Assembly (NCBI GenBank): GCA_035354275.1
Contig: DAOQAU010000009.1
Coordinates: 1 to 40,700, forward strand
Direction of reading: 5' to 3'
Length of the DNA: 40,700 nucleotides
From: DAOQAU01 sp035354275
GTDB lineage: Bacteria; Cyanobacteriota; Vampirovibrionia; Gastranaerophilales; Gastranaerophilaceae
How positions within the stretch are numbered: the first letter of the stretch is position 1; each line of letters starts with the position of its first letter. The notes below the pieces were generated by a model, which did no database searches, was not told the DNA's origin, and worked only from the letters and a program-made list of their open reading frames with translations. Below, one piece after another: positions 23,544 through 31,167 of the stretch. The translations under genes and the position numbers were made by a program.

Positions 23544-25909
23544 AAATATTAATTGTCGGCGGAGGTGCAGCAGGAGCAAGCTGTGCTGCGCGCCTTAGAA
23601 GATTAAGAGAAGATGCACAAATAACAATTTTGGAAAAAACAGGCGAAATCTCAATCGCAAACTGCGGACTGCCTTACTTTTGCTCTGATGTTATTTCAGA
23701 CAGGGATAAAATGCTTGTTTCAAACCCTACTGTTTTTAAAGAACTTTTAAACATTGACGTGAGGCTTCATAGTGAAGTCACTTTAATAAACAGATTAAAC
23801 AAAAGCGTAAAAATCAACAATGATTATGAAATGAGCTACGACAAACTTGTTCTCGCACTTGGCGCAAACTCTATAAAACCACCGATTGAAGGTATAAATG
23901 CCCAAAATATTTTCACCGTGCGTATGCTTGAAGATGCCGACAAAATAAAAGAATACGTGAGCAAAAACGAAGTTAAAAATACTGTTGTTATAGGAGGCGG
24001 ATTTATCGGCGTTGAAATGGCAGAAAATTTGGCACATTTAGGGATAAAAACTTCGCTGGTTGAACTTGCAGACCAGATTTTAGCACCTTTGGATGCCGAA
24101 ATAGCGGCTTTTGCGCAAAACCAAATGCGCGATAATGGTGTTGAATTAATTCTTTCCGACGGCGTTAAAACTTTTGAACAAAAAGAAATTGAGCTTAATT
24201 CGGGTAAAAAAATACCTTATGATTTGGCAATTTTGGCAATAGGAGTTCGCCCCGAAATAAGCCTTGCAAGAGAGTGCGGGCTTGACATAGGCCAAACCGG
24301 AGGTATTTTGGTCAACGAATTTATGCAAACCTCGGATGAAAATATTTATGCAGCAGGCGACAGTGTTGAAATTATTGATTTTGTTACAAATTCAAAAGCC
24401 CTAATCCCGCTTGCAGGACCTGCAAACAGGCAAGGGCGAATTATCGCCGATAACATTGCAGGGCTTAATTCGACTTACAAAAACTCTCAAGGTACAGCGG
24501 TAGTGAAAGTTTTTGACCTTACCGCAGCAAGTGTCGGAAACAATGAAAAACAGCTTTTGAAAAAAGAAATCGAATATAAGAAAGTCTATATTTGGGGAAA
24601 TTCGCATGCAGGATACTATCCGGGAAGTTTTCCTTTGATGATAAAACTTTTATTTTCGCCTGAAGGCAAAATTTTCGGCGCACAGGCTGTCGGTTTTGAC
24701 ATGGTTGAAAAAAGAATTGATGTAATATCTTCTGTTATGCGATTTGGAGGCAAAGTTCAAGACCTGATAGACAGCGAATTGTGCTATGCACCGCCTTATT
24801 CATCTGCAAAAGACCTTGTAAATATTGTCGGAATGGCAGCTGATAACATTTTGAAAAAACTTTCAAAACCTGCTTTCTATGAGGATTTACAAGATGCTTT
24901 TATAGTCGATGTCAGACCCGAAATTTCTTTTAAAGTTAAGACAATAGAAGGTGCGGTTAATATTCCTGTAACTCAGCTAAGATGGAGGATGGGCGAAATT
25001 CCTAAAGATAAAAAAGTCGTTCTTTTTTGTGATAAAGGTTTTAACAGCTATGTTGCGGCAAGAATTTTAATCCAAAACGGGTTTGAAAATGTATTGAATT
25101 TATCAGGCGGCTTTCTTCTTTACAAAGAAATTGCCAAAGATAAAAAGGGAATTGTGGCTTTAAATTCTAATCCAAACACAACCACTTTGGGCAGTGTTTT
25201 AACGCTTGATGCCTGCGGACTTCAATGTCCCGGCCCTATTTTAAAACTTTCTGAGGCAATAAAAGAGTTGAAAGAAGGCGAAATAATAGAAGTTTTGACA
25301 ACGGATTCGGGCTTTGCGCTTGATATCGAAGGTTGGTGCGAAACGACAGGAAATACCTTATTAAATGTTTCAAGGGAAAATAAAATGATTAAAGCTTCGA
25401 TAAAAAAAGGAGAGGGCAAAGTAATGATTCAACAAACTAAAGACGGACAAACCATTGTAGTTTTTTCAAACGATTTGGATAAAGTTTTAGCCTCTTTTAT
25501 AATCGCAAACGGGGCTGTGGCAAGCGGTAAAAAAGTGAGCATGTTCTTTACTTTTTGGGGGCTTAACGTTTTAAGAAAATCCGGAAATGTAAAAATTAAA
25601 AAGAATTTTATAGAAAAAATGTTTTCTTTTATGATGCCAAAAGGTGCTCAAAAACTTATTCTTTCACAAATGAATATGGGCGGGCTTGGGACTTTGATGA
25701 TGAAATGGGTTATGAAAAGCAAAAACGTTTTTTCTTTGCCGGAGTTAATCAAAACCGCGCAGCAAAGCGGGGTGAAATTTATTGCCTGTACTATGTCAAT
25801 GGATGTTATGGGGATAAAAGAAGAAGAACTAATTGACGGAGTTGAACTCGGCGGAGTCGCAAAATATATTGCAGAAACAAATTCTGCTAATTCAAATTTG
25901 TTTATCTAA
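23540..25909 (+). CDS. CoA-disulfide/persulfide reductase fused to rhodanese, TusA and DsrE-like domains
   Basis: 789 residues, GTG start overlapping the regulator stop. Module 1 (1-440): FAD/NAD(P)H oxidoreductase with GGGAAGASCAARLRR, redox Cys42 in ANCGLPYFC, and a GGGFIGVEMAE NAD site. Module 2 (about 445-545): rhodanese, active Cys497 in LFCDKGFNSY. Module 3 (about 550-630): TusA-like, CGLQCPGP with C559 and C563. Module 4 (635-789): DsrE-like, Cys750 in FIACTMSM. All catalytic cysteines are present. It should reduce CoA- or protein-bound persulfides and pass sulfur between its own thiols. Its 3' end overlaps the convergent gene by 8 nt. Confidence 0.93.
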   Translation: MKILIVGGGAAGASCAARLRRLREDAQITILEKTGEISIANCGLPYFCSDVISDRDKMLVSNPTVFKELLNIDVRLHSEVTLINRLNKSVKINNDYEMSYDKLVLALGANSIKPPIEGINAQNIFTVRMLEDADKIKEYVSKNEVKNTVVIGGGFIGVEMAENLAHLGIKTSLVELADQILAPLDAEIAAFAQNQMRDNGVELILSDGVKTFEQKEIELNSGKKIPYDLAILAIGVRPEISLARECGLDIGQTGGILVNEFMQTSDENIYAAGDSVEIIDFVTNSKALIPLAGPANRQGRIIADNIAGLNSTYKNSQGTAVVKVFDLTAASVGNNEKQLLKKEIEYKKVYIWGNSHAGYYPGSFPLMIKLLFSPEGKIFGAQAVGFDMVEKRIDVISSVMRFGGKVQDLIDSELCYAPPYSSAKDLVNIVGMAADNILKKLSKPAFYEDLQDAFIVDVRPEISFKVKTIEGAVNIPVTQLRWRMGEIPKDKKVVLFCDKGFNSYVAARILIQNGFENVLNLSGGFLLYKEIAKDKKGIVALNSNPNTTTLGSVLTLDACGLQCPGPILKLSEAIKELKEGEIIEVLTTDSGFALDIEGWCETTGNTLLNVSRENKMIKASIKKGEGKVMIQQTKDGQTIVVFSNDLDKVLASFIIANGAVASGKKVSMFFTFWGLNVLRKSGNVKIKKNFIEKMFSFMMPKGAQKLILSQMNMGGLGTLMMKWVMKSKNVFSLPELIKTAQQSGVKFIACTMSMDVMGIKEEELIDGVELGGVAKYIAETNSANSNLFI

Positions 25910-27488
25910 AATTTGCAAAAGCTTTTGGTTTTTCAGGTTTTTGCAATAAATTTGTAGGTTGTTTAATGTTTTCAGCCTGATTTTTCCCGTTTTTCATTTT
26001 ATATATGAATATGTTTAAAAGCGGAAGGGCAAAGCCCAAAGCCAGTGTTGAATAAATAAGTCCTGATGCTTGCATAAAATTTATTTTCCAAATATTTTCT
26101 TTGGCAAAATCTTTTCCCTTGGCGGCTATTTCCATGTGAGATTTTGGTGTAATGTCGTTGAGCCAGTGTAAAATACCATTACCTTTTTTGTTAATATTAA
26201 AAAGCGTATTCATTTTTTTGTCAAAAAGCATTTGCCCTACACCTTTTGCGACAAACCCGCCAAGGACAAGCCAGTTCAAAAAGCCCAAATAATCTCTTGT
26301 AGCAGATTCTTGAAGCTCTGTTTTGTCTTTTGCGGCAAGAAATCTTCCGATTAAGGTTGCTGTATAAACTGTTTTAATGGCATTTCCGCTTGTTACAGGT
26401 CCGCTAAATTCAAGTCTTTTTATAAAATCGGCTGGGTTTTTAATTTTCATAACACCCATTGCAAGAGTGAAAATCCCTGCACTTGCAAGTATTTTTAATG
26501 AAGTAAGTCCTTTATTATTTTTTTTGGTTTGCTTTTGCACCTTTGAGCCAAAATTTTCGTGCCCTACAAAAGCATCGCTTCCGGTGCGTTTTTTGGTGAT
26601 TTGCCTGTTTACATATTGGTTTATAAGCCCTAATGAAGAAGCTATTGCCAATGCGCCTAGAGTTTTGGTCGTATTCATTGATTTGAGCTTTTTGCCGGCT
26701 TTGGTTAAATCCAAAGTTTCATTTGTAAATATGTTTTTGCCTGCATCATAAATATCTCTTATCAAATTGTTTAAAGATGTATTTAAAATTTTGTCTTCAA
26801 CTTTAACAGTCAGTGAATTGCTTACGCCAAGTGCGTTTGAAATTCTGTAATTCAGGATTTTAAGAGCATTTTTTACATCATGTCTGCTTGCGGTTTTATT
26901 GTTTATAAGCTCTGAGAGAAATTTTATAATCTGTTCTTCGCTTTTGGATTCATTTTTTATGTTTGCAAAAGCCTTATCATGCCAGCGGATATTATCCCAA
27001 GTGGGATGTTCGTACCAATCCACTTTTCCCCATTGAATATCTTTCCAAGAAACATTTTTTCTTCCGTCTTGCCCTGATATATTTTGTAAAACTTCTGCTA
27101 CGTAACTTTTTGAATTTTTATGCTTATCCCAAGAATGTTTTAAAATATCAAAAGTTTTATTTGTAATCCAAAGGTTGGGTTTAATGTTTGTCTTTTTATC
27201 AAAAAATTTGTTGTAAAGGTATGCAATACCGCTTGCAATTACTCCCGAAGATAAACAAACCGTAATTGTTCCTGTGGCTTCTCTGAAAAAAGTTTCGGCA
27301 CCTGCATATTTATTTCTTTTTTTGCTGTCAACATAAGTCCTTGGTATCACCATTGCAACAGTATCAACAAGTGCGGCATTTAACATCGGATTTGTGTCAA
27401 TGTTCATTAAAGCCTGAGTAATCGGCGCATCAAAAGGCCCTTTGAATTGAATATTATTTTTTGTGTTTAAATTATTATCTATTTTCAT
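25902..27488 (-). CDS. Uncharacterised multi-pass membrane protein with N-terminal F-x-G patch
   Basis: 528 residues. After a polar start (NNIQFKGPFDAPI) come five or so hydrophobic helices: about 68-92 (TVCLSSGVIASGIAYLY), 273-290 (LGALAIASSLGLI), 325-345 (LKILASAGIFTLAMGVM), 404-425 (LNWLVLGGFVAKGVG) and 475-500 (SGLIYSTLALGFALPLLNIF). Between the first two lies a soluble, Trp-rich helical region. No known family. No ribosome site is obvious. Convergent with the persulfide reductase and preceded by a strong terminator. I associate this kind of protein with Melainabacteria, but the function is unknown. Confidence 0.8.
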   Translation of the reverse strand: MKIDNNLNTKNNIQFKGPFDAPITQALMNIDTNPMLNAALVDTVAMVIPRTYVDSKKRNKYAGAETFFREATGTITVCLSSGVIASGIAYLYNKFFDKKTNIKPNLWITNKTFDILKHSWDKHKNSKSYVAEVLQNISGQDGRKNVSWKDIQWGKVDWYEHPTWDNIRWHDKAFANIKNESKSEEQIIKFLSELINNKTASRHDVKNALKILNYRISNALGVSNSLTVKVEDKILNTSLNNLIRDIYDAGKNIFTNETLDLTKAGKKLKSMNTTKTLGALAIASSLGLINQYVNRQITKKRTGSDAFVGHENFGSKVQKQTKKNNKGLTSLKILASAGIFTLAMGVMKIKNPADFIKRLEFSGPVTSGNAIKTVYTATLIGRFLAAKDKTELQESATRDYLGFLNWLVLGGFVAKGVGQMLFDKKMNTLFNINKKGNGILHWLNDITPKSHMEIAAKGKDFAKENIWKINFMQASGLIYSTLALGFALPLLNIFIYKMKNGKNQAENIKQPTNLLQKPEKPKAFANFR

Positions 27489-27518
27489 TTTTTACTTTTC
27501 TGTTTTTGTGTGCAAATT

Positions 27519-27554
27519 AAACGCTCGAGATTTCTTAAGAAATCTCGAGCGTTT
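27519..27554. terminator. Strong perfect-palindrome terminator
   Basis: A perfect 36-bp palindrome (18-bp arms centred on CTTAAG at 27534-27539, containing CTCGAG). T-runs follow on the plus side and A/T-rich DNA on the minus side. It lies 15 nt after the stop of the micropeptide gene on the minus strand and before the 528-residue gene. Confidence 0.8.
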
Positions 27555-27569
27555 TTTATATTTTTTATG

Positions 27570-27656
27570 CTATGCACAACAAAAACTACCGCAAGATTTC
27601 TTAAAATCTTTACAGCAGCAACAAGAACCTGTTTTTAAATATTGTTTTTTAAGCAT
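27570..27656 (-). CDS. 28-residue cysteine-rich micropeptide
   Basis: ATG at 27656, TAG at 27572-27570. The peptide begins MLKKQYLKTGSCCCCKDF and ends with KKSCGSFCCA: seven Cys in 28 residues, plus five Lys. No Shine-Dalgarno is clear (GAAAG about 7-11 nt upstream). Support for it being real: a promoter with consensus TTGACA and a palindrome upstream, a perfect terminator just downstream, and the extreme composition in an AT-rich genome. A metal-binding or redox role is a guess from composition; it could also be chance. Confidence 0.5.
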   Translation of the reverse strand: MLKKQYLKTGSCCCCKDFKKSCGSFCCA

Positions 27657-27676
27657 GTTTTCGGCTTTCAATTTAC

Positions 27677-27715
27677 TACACTTATAGTGTAAAATAAACA
27701 GAATGAATCTGTCAA
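27677..27715 (-). promoter_or_regulatory. Promoter with palindromic operator upstream of the micropeptide
   Basis: Minus strand: TTGACA (27710-27715), 18-nt spacer, TACACT (27686-27691) as -10. The -10 is one arm of TACACT-N3-AGTGTA (27677-27691). The ACTACA/TGTA flavour resembles BlaI/CopY-type operators, but this is only visual. Confidence 0.5.
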
Positions 27716-27733
27716 GTATACATGTTGACAATC

Positions 27734-28441
27734 TTAAAAAATCTTGGAAAGCTGTACTACAAAACCTGATGTTCCGTTTTGAGGCGAATTCGGTATTTGA
27801 TAACCCGCATAAACAGCGGTATTTTTTGGCAATTTATAACTTCCACCTACAATCAAAAACCCTGCCCAATGTTCTTCCCCTGAATACCAATCACCTATAA
27901 GTGAAAACTTTTTTGTAACAGGCTGTTCAACCGCAGCTATAAAACATGTGTGGTTAACCCCGAACACTTGTCTTCCGCCATAGCTCATACCCGCAGTTAG
28001 TCTTGTATTTACTTTAGGAACTCTTCCGCTCAAGTGTGCGTAAGTCCAATTTCCGACGCCATTACCTTCCATACCAATTAACACCTGACTTCCTATTGTA
28101 AACTTAAATTCTCTTTCGGGAAATTTTTCTTTTAATCCTGCTATCGGCATTGCCGTCTTAAACCCTACGCCCATAGAAATGTTTTGTGTAGCCGGGGCTC
28201 CGACATTAAACAATATAGCTCCCACTTCTGTATTATGACCAACCCCGTAATCTGCATAAAACGTGTTAACAAAATTTGCACCCGGATTCCATGGTTGAAA
28301 TTGAGCTTCTTCCTGCAAAAACACATGCCCTTTTTCTGTCACATCGGCACTTGGAACGTTAAAAACCGTTTGAGTCGCAAAAGCATCATTTTTAGATATT
28401 AAAAACAATATTAAAATTAAAATAAACCAATATTTTTTCAA
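27734..28441 (-). CDS. Secreted, probable outer-membrane beta-barrel protein
   Basis: 235 residues. Signal peptide 1-22 (MKKYWFILILILFLISKNDAFA). The mature part alternates short aromatic strands with turns (GVGHNTEVGAILFNVG, LSGRVPKVNTRLTAGMSYGG, TAVYAGYQIPN) and ends in QLSKIF, a C-terminal phenylalanine typical of outer-membrane barrels. No domain recognised. A porin-like or autotransporter-type barrel of about 10 strands would fit the length. Confidence 0.75.
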   Translation of the reverse strand: MKKYWFILILILFLISKNDAFATQTVFNVPSADVTEKGHVFLQEEAQFQPWNPGANFVNTFYADYGVGHNTEVGAILFNVGAPATQNISMGVGFKTAMPIAGLKEKFPEREFKFTIGSQVLIGMEGNGVGNWTYAHLSGRVPKVNTRLTAGMSYGGRQVFGVNHTCFIAAVEQPVTKKFSLIGDWYSGEEHWAGFLIVGGSYKLPKNTAVYAGYQIPNSPQNGTSGFVVQLSKIF

Positions 28442-28613
28442 ATTTTTGTTCCGTTTTTATACTCGGACTAAAAATTATAATAGAACAAAAAAATTGACAG
28501 GCAACTTTTTATTATCTATTTAAAATGTTAAATCATTTTATTTTTTCTGTAAAAATGATTGATAAAATAGCAAAAAAATAATTAGACTTTTTTCTTAATC
28601 ATAAAGAGGATTG

Positions 28614-28651
28614 AATGTCTTTTTGTTTTATAAATAAAATAAAAAGACATT
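28614..28651 (+). promoter_or_regulatory. 5'-UTR stem-loop before the DUF378 gene
   Basis: AATGTCTTTTTGTTTTA (28614-28630) pairs with TAAAATAAAAAGACATT (28635-28651) through 17 pairs, one of them G-U, around a TAAA loop. The stem ends 3 nt before AAGGAGG (28655-28661), so it may control access to the ribosome site or protect the mRNA. Confidence 0.55.
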
Positions 28652-28666
28652 GATAAGGAGGCAGTT

Positions 28667-28870
28667 ATGTTTAATTTTTTGAAATACACATCTTATGTTT
28701 TAGTCCTTGTAGGTGCTATTAATTGGGGCTTGATTGGTCTTTTCGGTTTTGATTTGGTCGCAACTCTTTTTGGAGAAATGAGCTATGTTTCAAGAGTAGT
28801 TTATTCGCTTGTAGGCATAAGTGCAATAATTTCAGCTTTTACCGTGTATTATTCTTGCAAAGAAAATTAG
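28667..28870 (+). CDS. DUF378 small membrane protein
   Basis: 67 residues with two transmembrane helices: YTSYVLVLVGAINWGLIGL (about 7-25) and a second at about 38-60 (SRVVYSLVGISAIISAF). The AINWGLIGLFGFDLVATLFG block is the DUF378 hallmark. Function unknown. AAGGAGG lies 5 nt upstream of the ATG. A stem-loop precedes it and a perfect terminator follows, so it is a single-gene unit. Confidence 0.92.
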   Translation: MFNFLKYTSYVLVLVGAINWGLIGLFGFDLVATLFGEMSYVSRVVYSLVGISAIISAFTVYYSCKEN

Positions 28871-28880
28871 TGTTTAAAAT

Positions 28881-28921
28881 ACAAAAGGGTGACGAAAACT
28901 TTGTTTTCGTCACCCTTTTGT
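28881..28921. terminator. Bidirectional intrinsic terminator
   Basis: A perfect 19-bp stem (28881-28899 with 28903-28921) with a TTT loop, serving the DUF378 gene on plus and the zinc-ribbon gene on minus. Confidence 0.9.
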
Positions 28922-28931
28922 GTAAAAAAAA

Positions 28932-29252
28932 CTACTCATCCAAGTCGGAAATAAATTTGCGCCAATTTTTGTCAAATTCTTTGATGAATTTGTGCGCATC
29001 AAGCACTTCATCTTCATTTATCGGCTCAGGCTCACCTTTCATCTTTAAAACTTTATCGCCTTGTGAATAATTTTTCAGTTCAAAGTCGCCTATCCCAAGG
29101 AATGCCACCCCAAAGCTTTTTCCGCATTGCCGGCAAACAAGCCTGAAGACAAGCATTTCATCTTCTTCCCTCATTATTTCGACAGAATCTTCATCAAAAT
29201 CCGATTTACACCTTGAACAGCAAAGTTCTTTAAAAAGTGTTGCTATTTTCAT
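28932..29252 (-). CDS. Small zinc-ribbon protein
   Basis: 106 residues. Four Cys form a treble-clef-like ribbon: CCSRC near residue 11 and CRQC near residue 40, with acidic strands between. The C-terminal half is acidic and helical (EVLDAHKFIKEFDKNWRKFI). Family unknown; a protein- or RNA-binding adaptor would fit. The start at 29252 gives 9-nt spacing to GAGG; an ATG two codons upstream is also possible. Confidence 0.8.
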   Translation of the reverse strand: MKIATLFKELCCSRCKSDFDEDSVEIMREEDEMLVFRLVCRQCGKSFGVAFLGIGDFELKNYSQGDKVLKMKGEPEPINEDEVLDAHKFIKEFDKNWRKFISDLDE

Positions 29253-29383
29253 TTTCATTTTCCTCTACTCCCATATTAACATAAATCCTTTGGTTAAGTT
29301 TTGTTAAGTGAATTGAAAAACAAGTTAATATTTTTAACAAATGTGGAATAATATACAGGTAAGCTTATTTTAGGAGTCCACAG

Positions 29384-29479
29384 ATGGAAGCTTTTAACCT
29401 GATACTGTTCGGGTTCATCGTCTATGCTGCATTGATTGTCGTCCCGAGCATATGGGATGAATTTGTAACACATCACTGA
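29384..29479 (+). CDS. 31-residue single-helix membrane micropeptide
   Basis: ATG at 29384, TGA at 29477-29479, AGGAG 7 nt upstream. The peptide begins MEAFNLILFGFIVYAAL, continues IVVPSIWDE and ends FVTHH: one hydrophobic helix with acidic and His-rich ends. Codons favour C-ending forms (CTG, TTC, ATC, GTC), unlike most AT-rich neighbours, suggesting high expression. It resembles in build, not in sequence, tiny subunits of membrane complexes. It sits alone upstream of rsmH. Confidence 0.65.
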   Translation: MEAFNLILFGFIVYAALIVVPSIWDEFVTHH

Positions 29480-29583
29480 GTCTCAATTCCAACTTAAAAC
29501 CTAATTAGTAAGACGAGGTCTTTTTTGATATGTTCCGTTAAGACATGCAAAAGTGCCCTTTGTTGTCATGCGTGATATAATCG

Positions 29584-29611
29584 GGTGAAGAGTGAGCAGT
29601 GAAGAGTGAAG
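29584..29611 (+). repeat. Heptamer array before rsmH
   Basis: GGTGAAG, AGTGAGC, AGTGAAG, AGTGAAG, followed by AGGGAAATG. The last unit and its continuation supply the purine-rich ribosome site of rsmH. Confidence 0.75.
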
Positions 29612-29617
29612 AGGGAA

Positions 29618-30559
29618 ATGACTGATTTTAAGCACTACACGGTTATGAAGAAAGAGGCGGTGGATGCATTGGGCTGTAAAGCCGGGCTTATTTACGTCGA
29701 TGCAACCTTGGGCGGCGGCGGGCACAGCAAATTGATTTTGGAAAAAATTCAGCCAAAAGGCAGACTTATCGCATTTGATGTTGACAAAGATGCGATAGAT
29801 GCTGCAAAAGAAAAACTTAAAGGTTACGATAACTTAACAATAGTACAAGATTCTTATACAAATATTACGGAAGTTTTACAAGATTTAAAAATTGATAAGA
29901 TAACAGGCGGAATTATCTTTGATTTGGGCGCATCTTACCATCAGCTCACACAGGCGCAAAGAGGATTTTCTTTTTCCCAAAATGCTCCGCTTGATATGAG
30001 ATTCAATAAAGATGCGGATTTTAGTGCTTATAATGTGGTCAATAGCTACAGTGAAAAGGATTTGATAAGGATTTTCAGTGAATACGGGCAAGAGCGTTTT
30101 TCAAAAAGAATTGCCAAAAAAATTGTTGAGCAAAGAAAGGTTAAACCCATTGAAACAACAGGCGAATTGGCCGATTTAATAATTGAGTGCACGCCGAGGA
30201 TAAAATCATCCATTCATCCTGCCACAAGAGTTTTTCAGGCAATAAGAATTGAAGTTAACCAAGAGTTAACAAATGTAAAAAATACTTTGGAGAAAGTGTT
30301 TCATTTATTAGGGGATGGTGCTATAATTAGTGTGATAAGTTTTCATTCGCTTGAGGACAGGATAGTTAAAAATCTATTTAGGGAGTATTCTCAAAAGTGC
30401 AGATGTCCTAAAAATCAGATGATTTGCACCTGCAAGCCGCCAATGTTAGAAGTGATTACAAAAAAACCTATCGTTGCAAGTGAAAAGGAAGTAAAAGAGA
30501 ATCCGCCTTCCAGAAGCGCGAAATTAAGAATCGCCGGGAGGGTTTTAGCCAGGGAGTAG
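29618..30559 (+). CDS. rsmH: 16S rRNA (cytosine1402-N4)-methyltransferase
   Basis: 313 residues. Seen: HYTVMKKEAVDAL, DATLGGGGHSKLIL (SAM site), FDLGASYHQL, RGFSFSQNAPLDMRF, HPATRVFQAIRIEVNQEL and ISFHSLEDRIVK. It methylates C1402 in the ribosomal P site. The start at 29618 matches the family; a GTG four codons upstream lies in the repeat array. Next to an FtsL-like gene, the usual start of a division and cell-wall (dcw) cluster, which however stops here. Confidence 0.97.
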   Translation: MTDFKHYTVMKKEAVDALGCKAGLIYVDATLGGGGHSKLILEKIQPKGRLIAFDVDKDAIDAAKEKLKGYDNLTIVQDSYTNITEVLQDLKIDKITGGIIFDLGASYHQLTQAQRGFSFSQNAPLDMRFNKDADFSAYNVVNSYSEKDLIRIFSEYGQERFSKRIAKKIVEQRKVKPIETTGELADLIIECTPRIKSSIHPATRVFQAIRIEVNQELTNVKNTLEKVFHLLGDGAIISVISFHSLEDRIVKNLFREYSQKCRCPKNQMICTCKPPMLEVITKKPIVASEKEVKENPPSRSAKLRIAGRVLARE

Positions 30560-30564
30560 GATAA

Positions 30565-31029
30565 TTGATTCAAAGACAAGCTCAAATTATTGATAATTAT
30601 GGTTCTTCACAAGGATACTACCAGGGTTATCAGAGTAATCCTCAATACTATAATCCGATAATTGAGGGTTATTTTCCGAAGGAGAACACAAGAAAAGACA
30701 TGGCAATCAGAAAAATCAATTTAACTTTAACCACACTTTTGGGAGTTTTTATAGTTTTGACTTCCATAAGCTACTATTTTTCATCAGCAAATGAAATGGT
30801 CTTAAATGACCTAAACAGACAAACCGTTGTTTTAAATGACGAAAATTCGGATTTGCAAAACAAATTAGACAGGCTTAAATCTTTTAATAATGTTGACATG
30901 ACAATGCAAAAAAACAACATGCTTCAAAAAGCCCAACAGGTAATTGAGGTCAGGGCAGTATCAACAGCAACTCCCTCAGATAAAAAAATTGATGCCCAAA
31001 AACCTTTTACATGGGCTATAGGATATTAA
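30565..31029 (+). CDS. FtsL-like division protein (by position and topology)
   Basis: 154 residues, TTG start with AGGGAGTAGG about 5-14 nt upstream, 5 nt after the rsmH stop. The N-terminus is Tyr/Gln-rich and cytoplasmic, then one transmembrane helix at about 52-70 (LTLTTLLGVFIVLTSISYYF) and an outside coiled coil (LNDLNRQTVVLNDENSDLQN). FtsL follows rsmH in many dcw clusters with this topology. Sequence similarity itself cannot be judged by eye. Confidence 0.65.
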   Translation: MIQRQAQIIDNYGSSQGYYQGYQSNPQYYNPIIEGYFPKENTRKDMAIRKINLTLTTLLGVFIVLTSISYYFSSANEMVLNDLNRQTVVLNDENSDLQNKLDRLKSFNNVDMTMQKNNMLQKAQQVIEVRAVSTATPSDKKIDAQKPFTWAIGY

Positions 31030-31038
31030 TTTGAAAGA

Positions 31039-31114
31039 AGAATCAAAGGGCGAAGTTTCAAAAAGAAACTTCGCCCTTTGATTCTAAAAAAAAGAAAAGG
31101 AGGCTGCCGCCTCC
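31039..31114. terminator. Bidirectional terminator plus second hairpin
   Basis: A 21-bp stem (31039-31059 with 31065-31085), loop AAAAA, then an A-rich run. A second small hairpin GGAGGC/GCCTCC (31099-31114) follows. It separates the convergent FtsL-like gene and sepF. Confidence 0.85.
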
Positions 31115-31167
31115 CCAGAACTACAACTATCCTTTAACATCTCAAATTAAAGGTCACTTTGCCGCAA

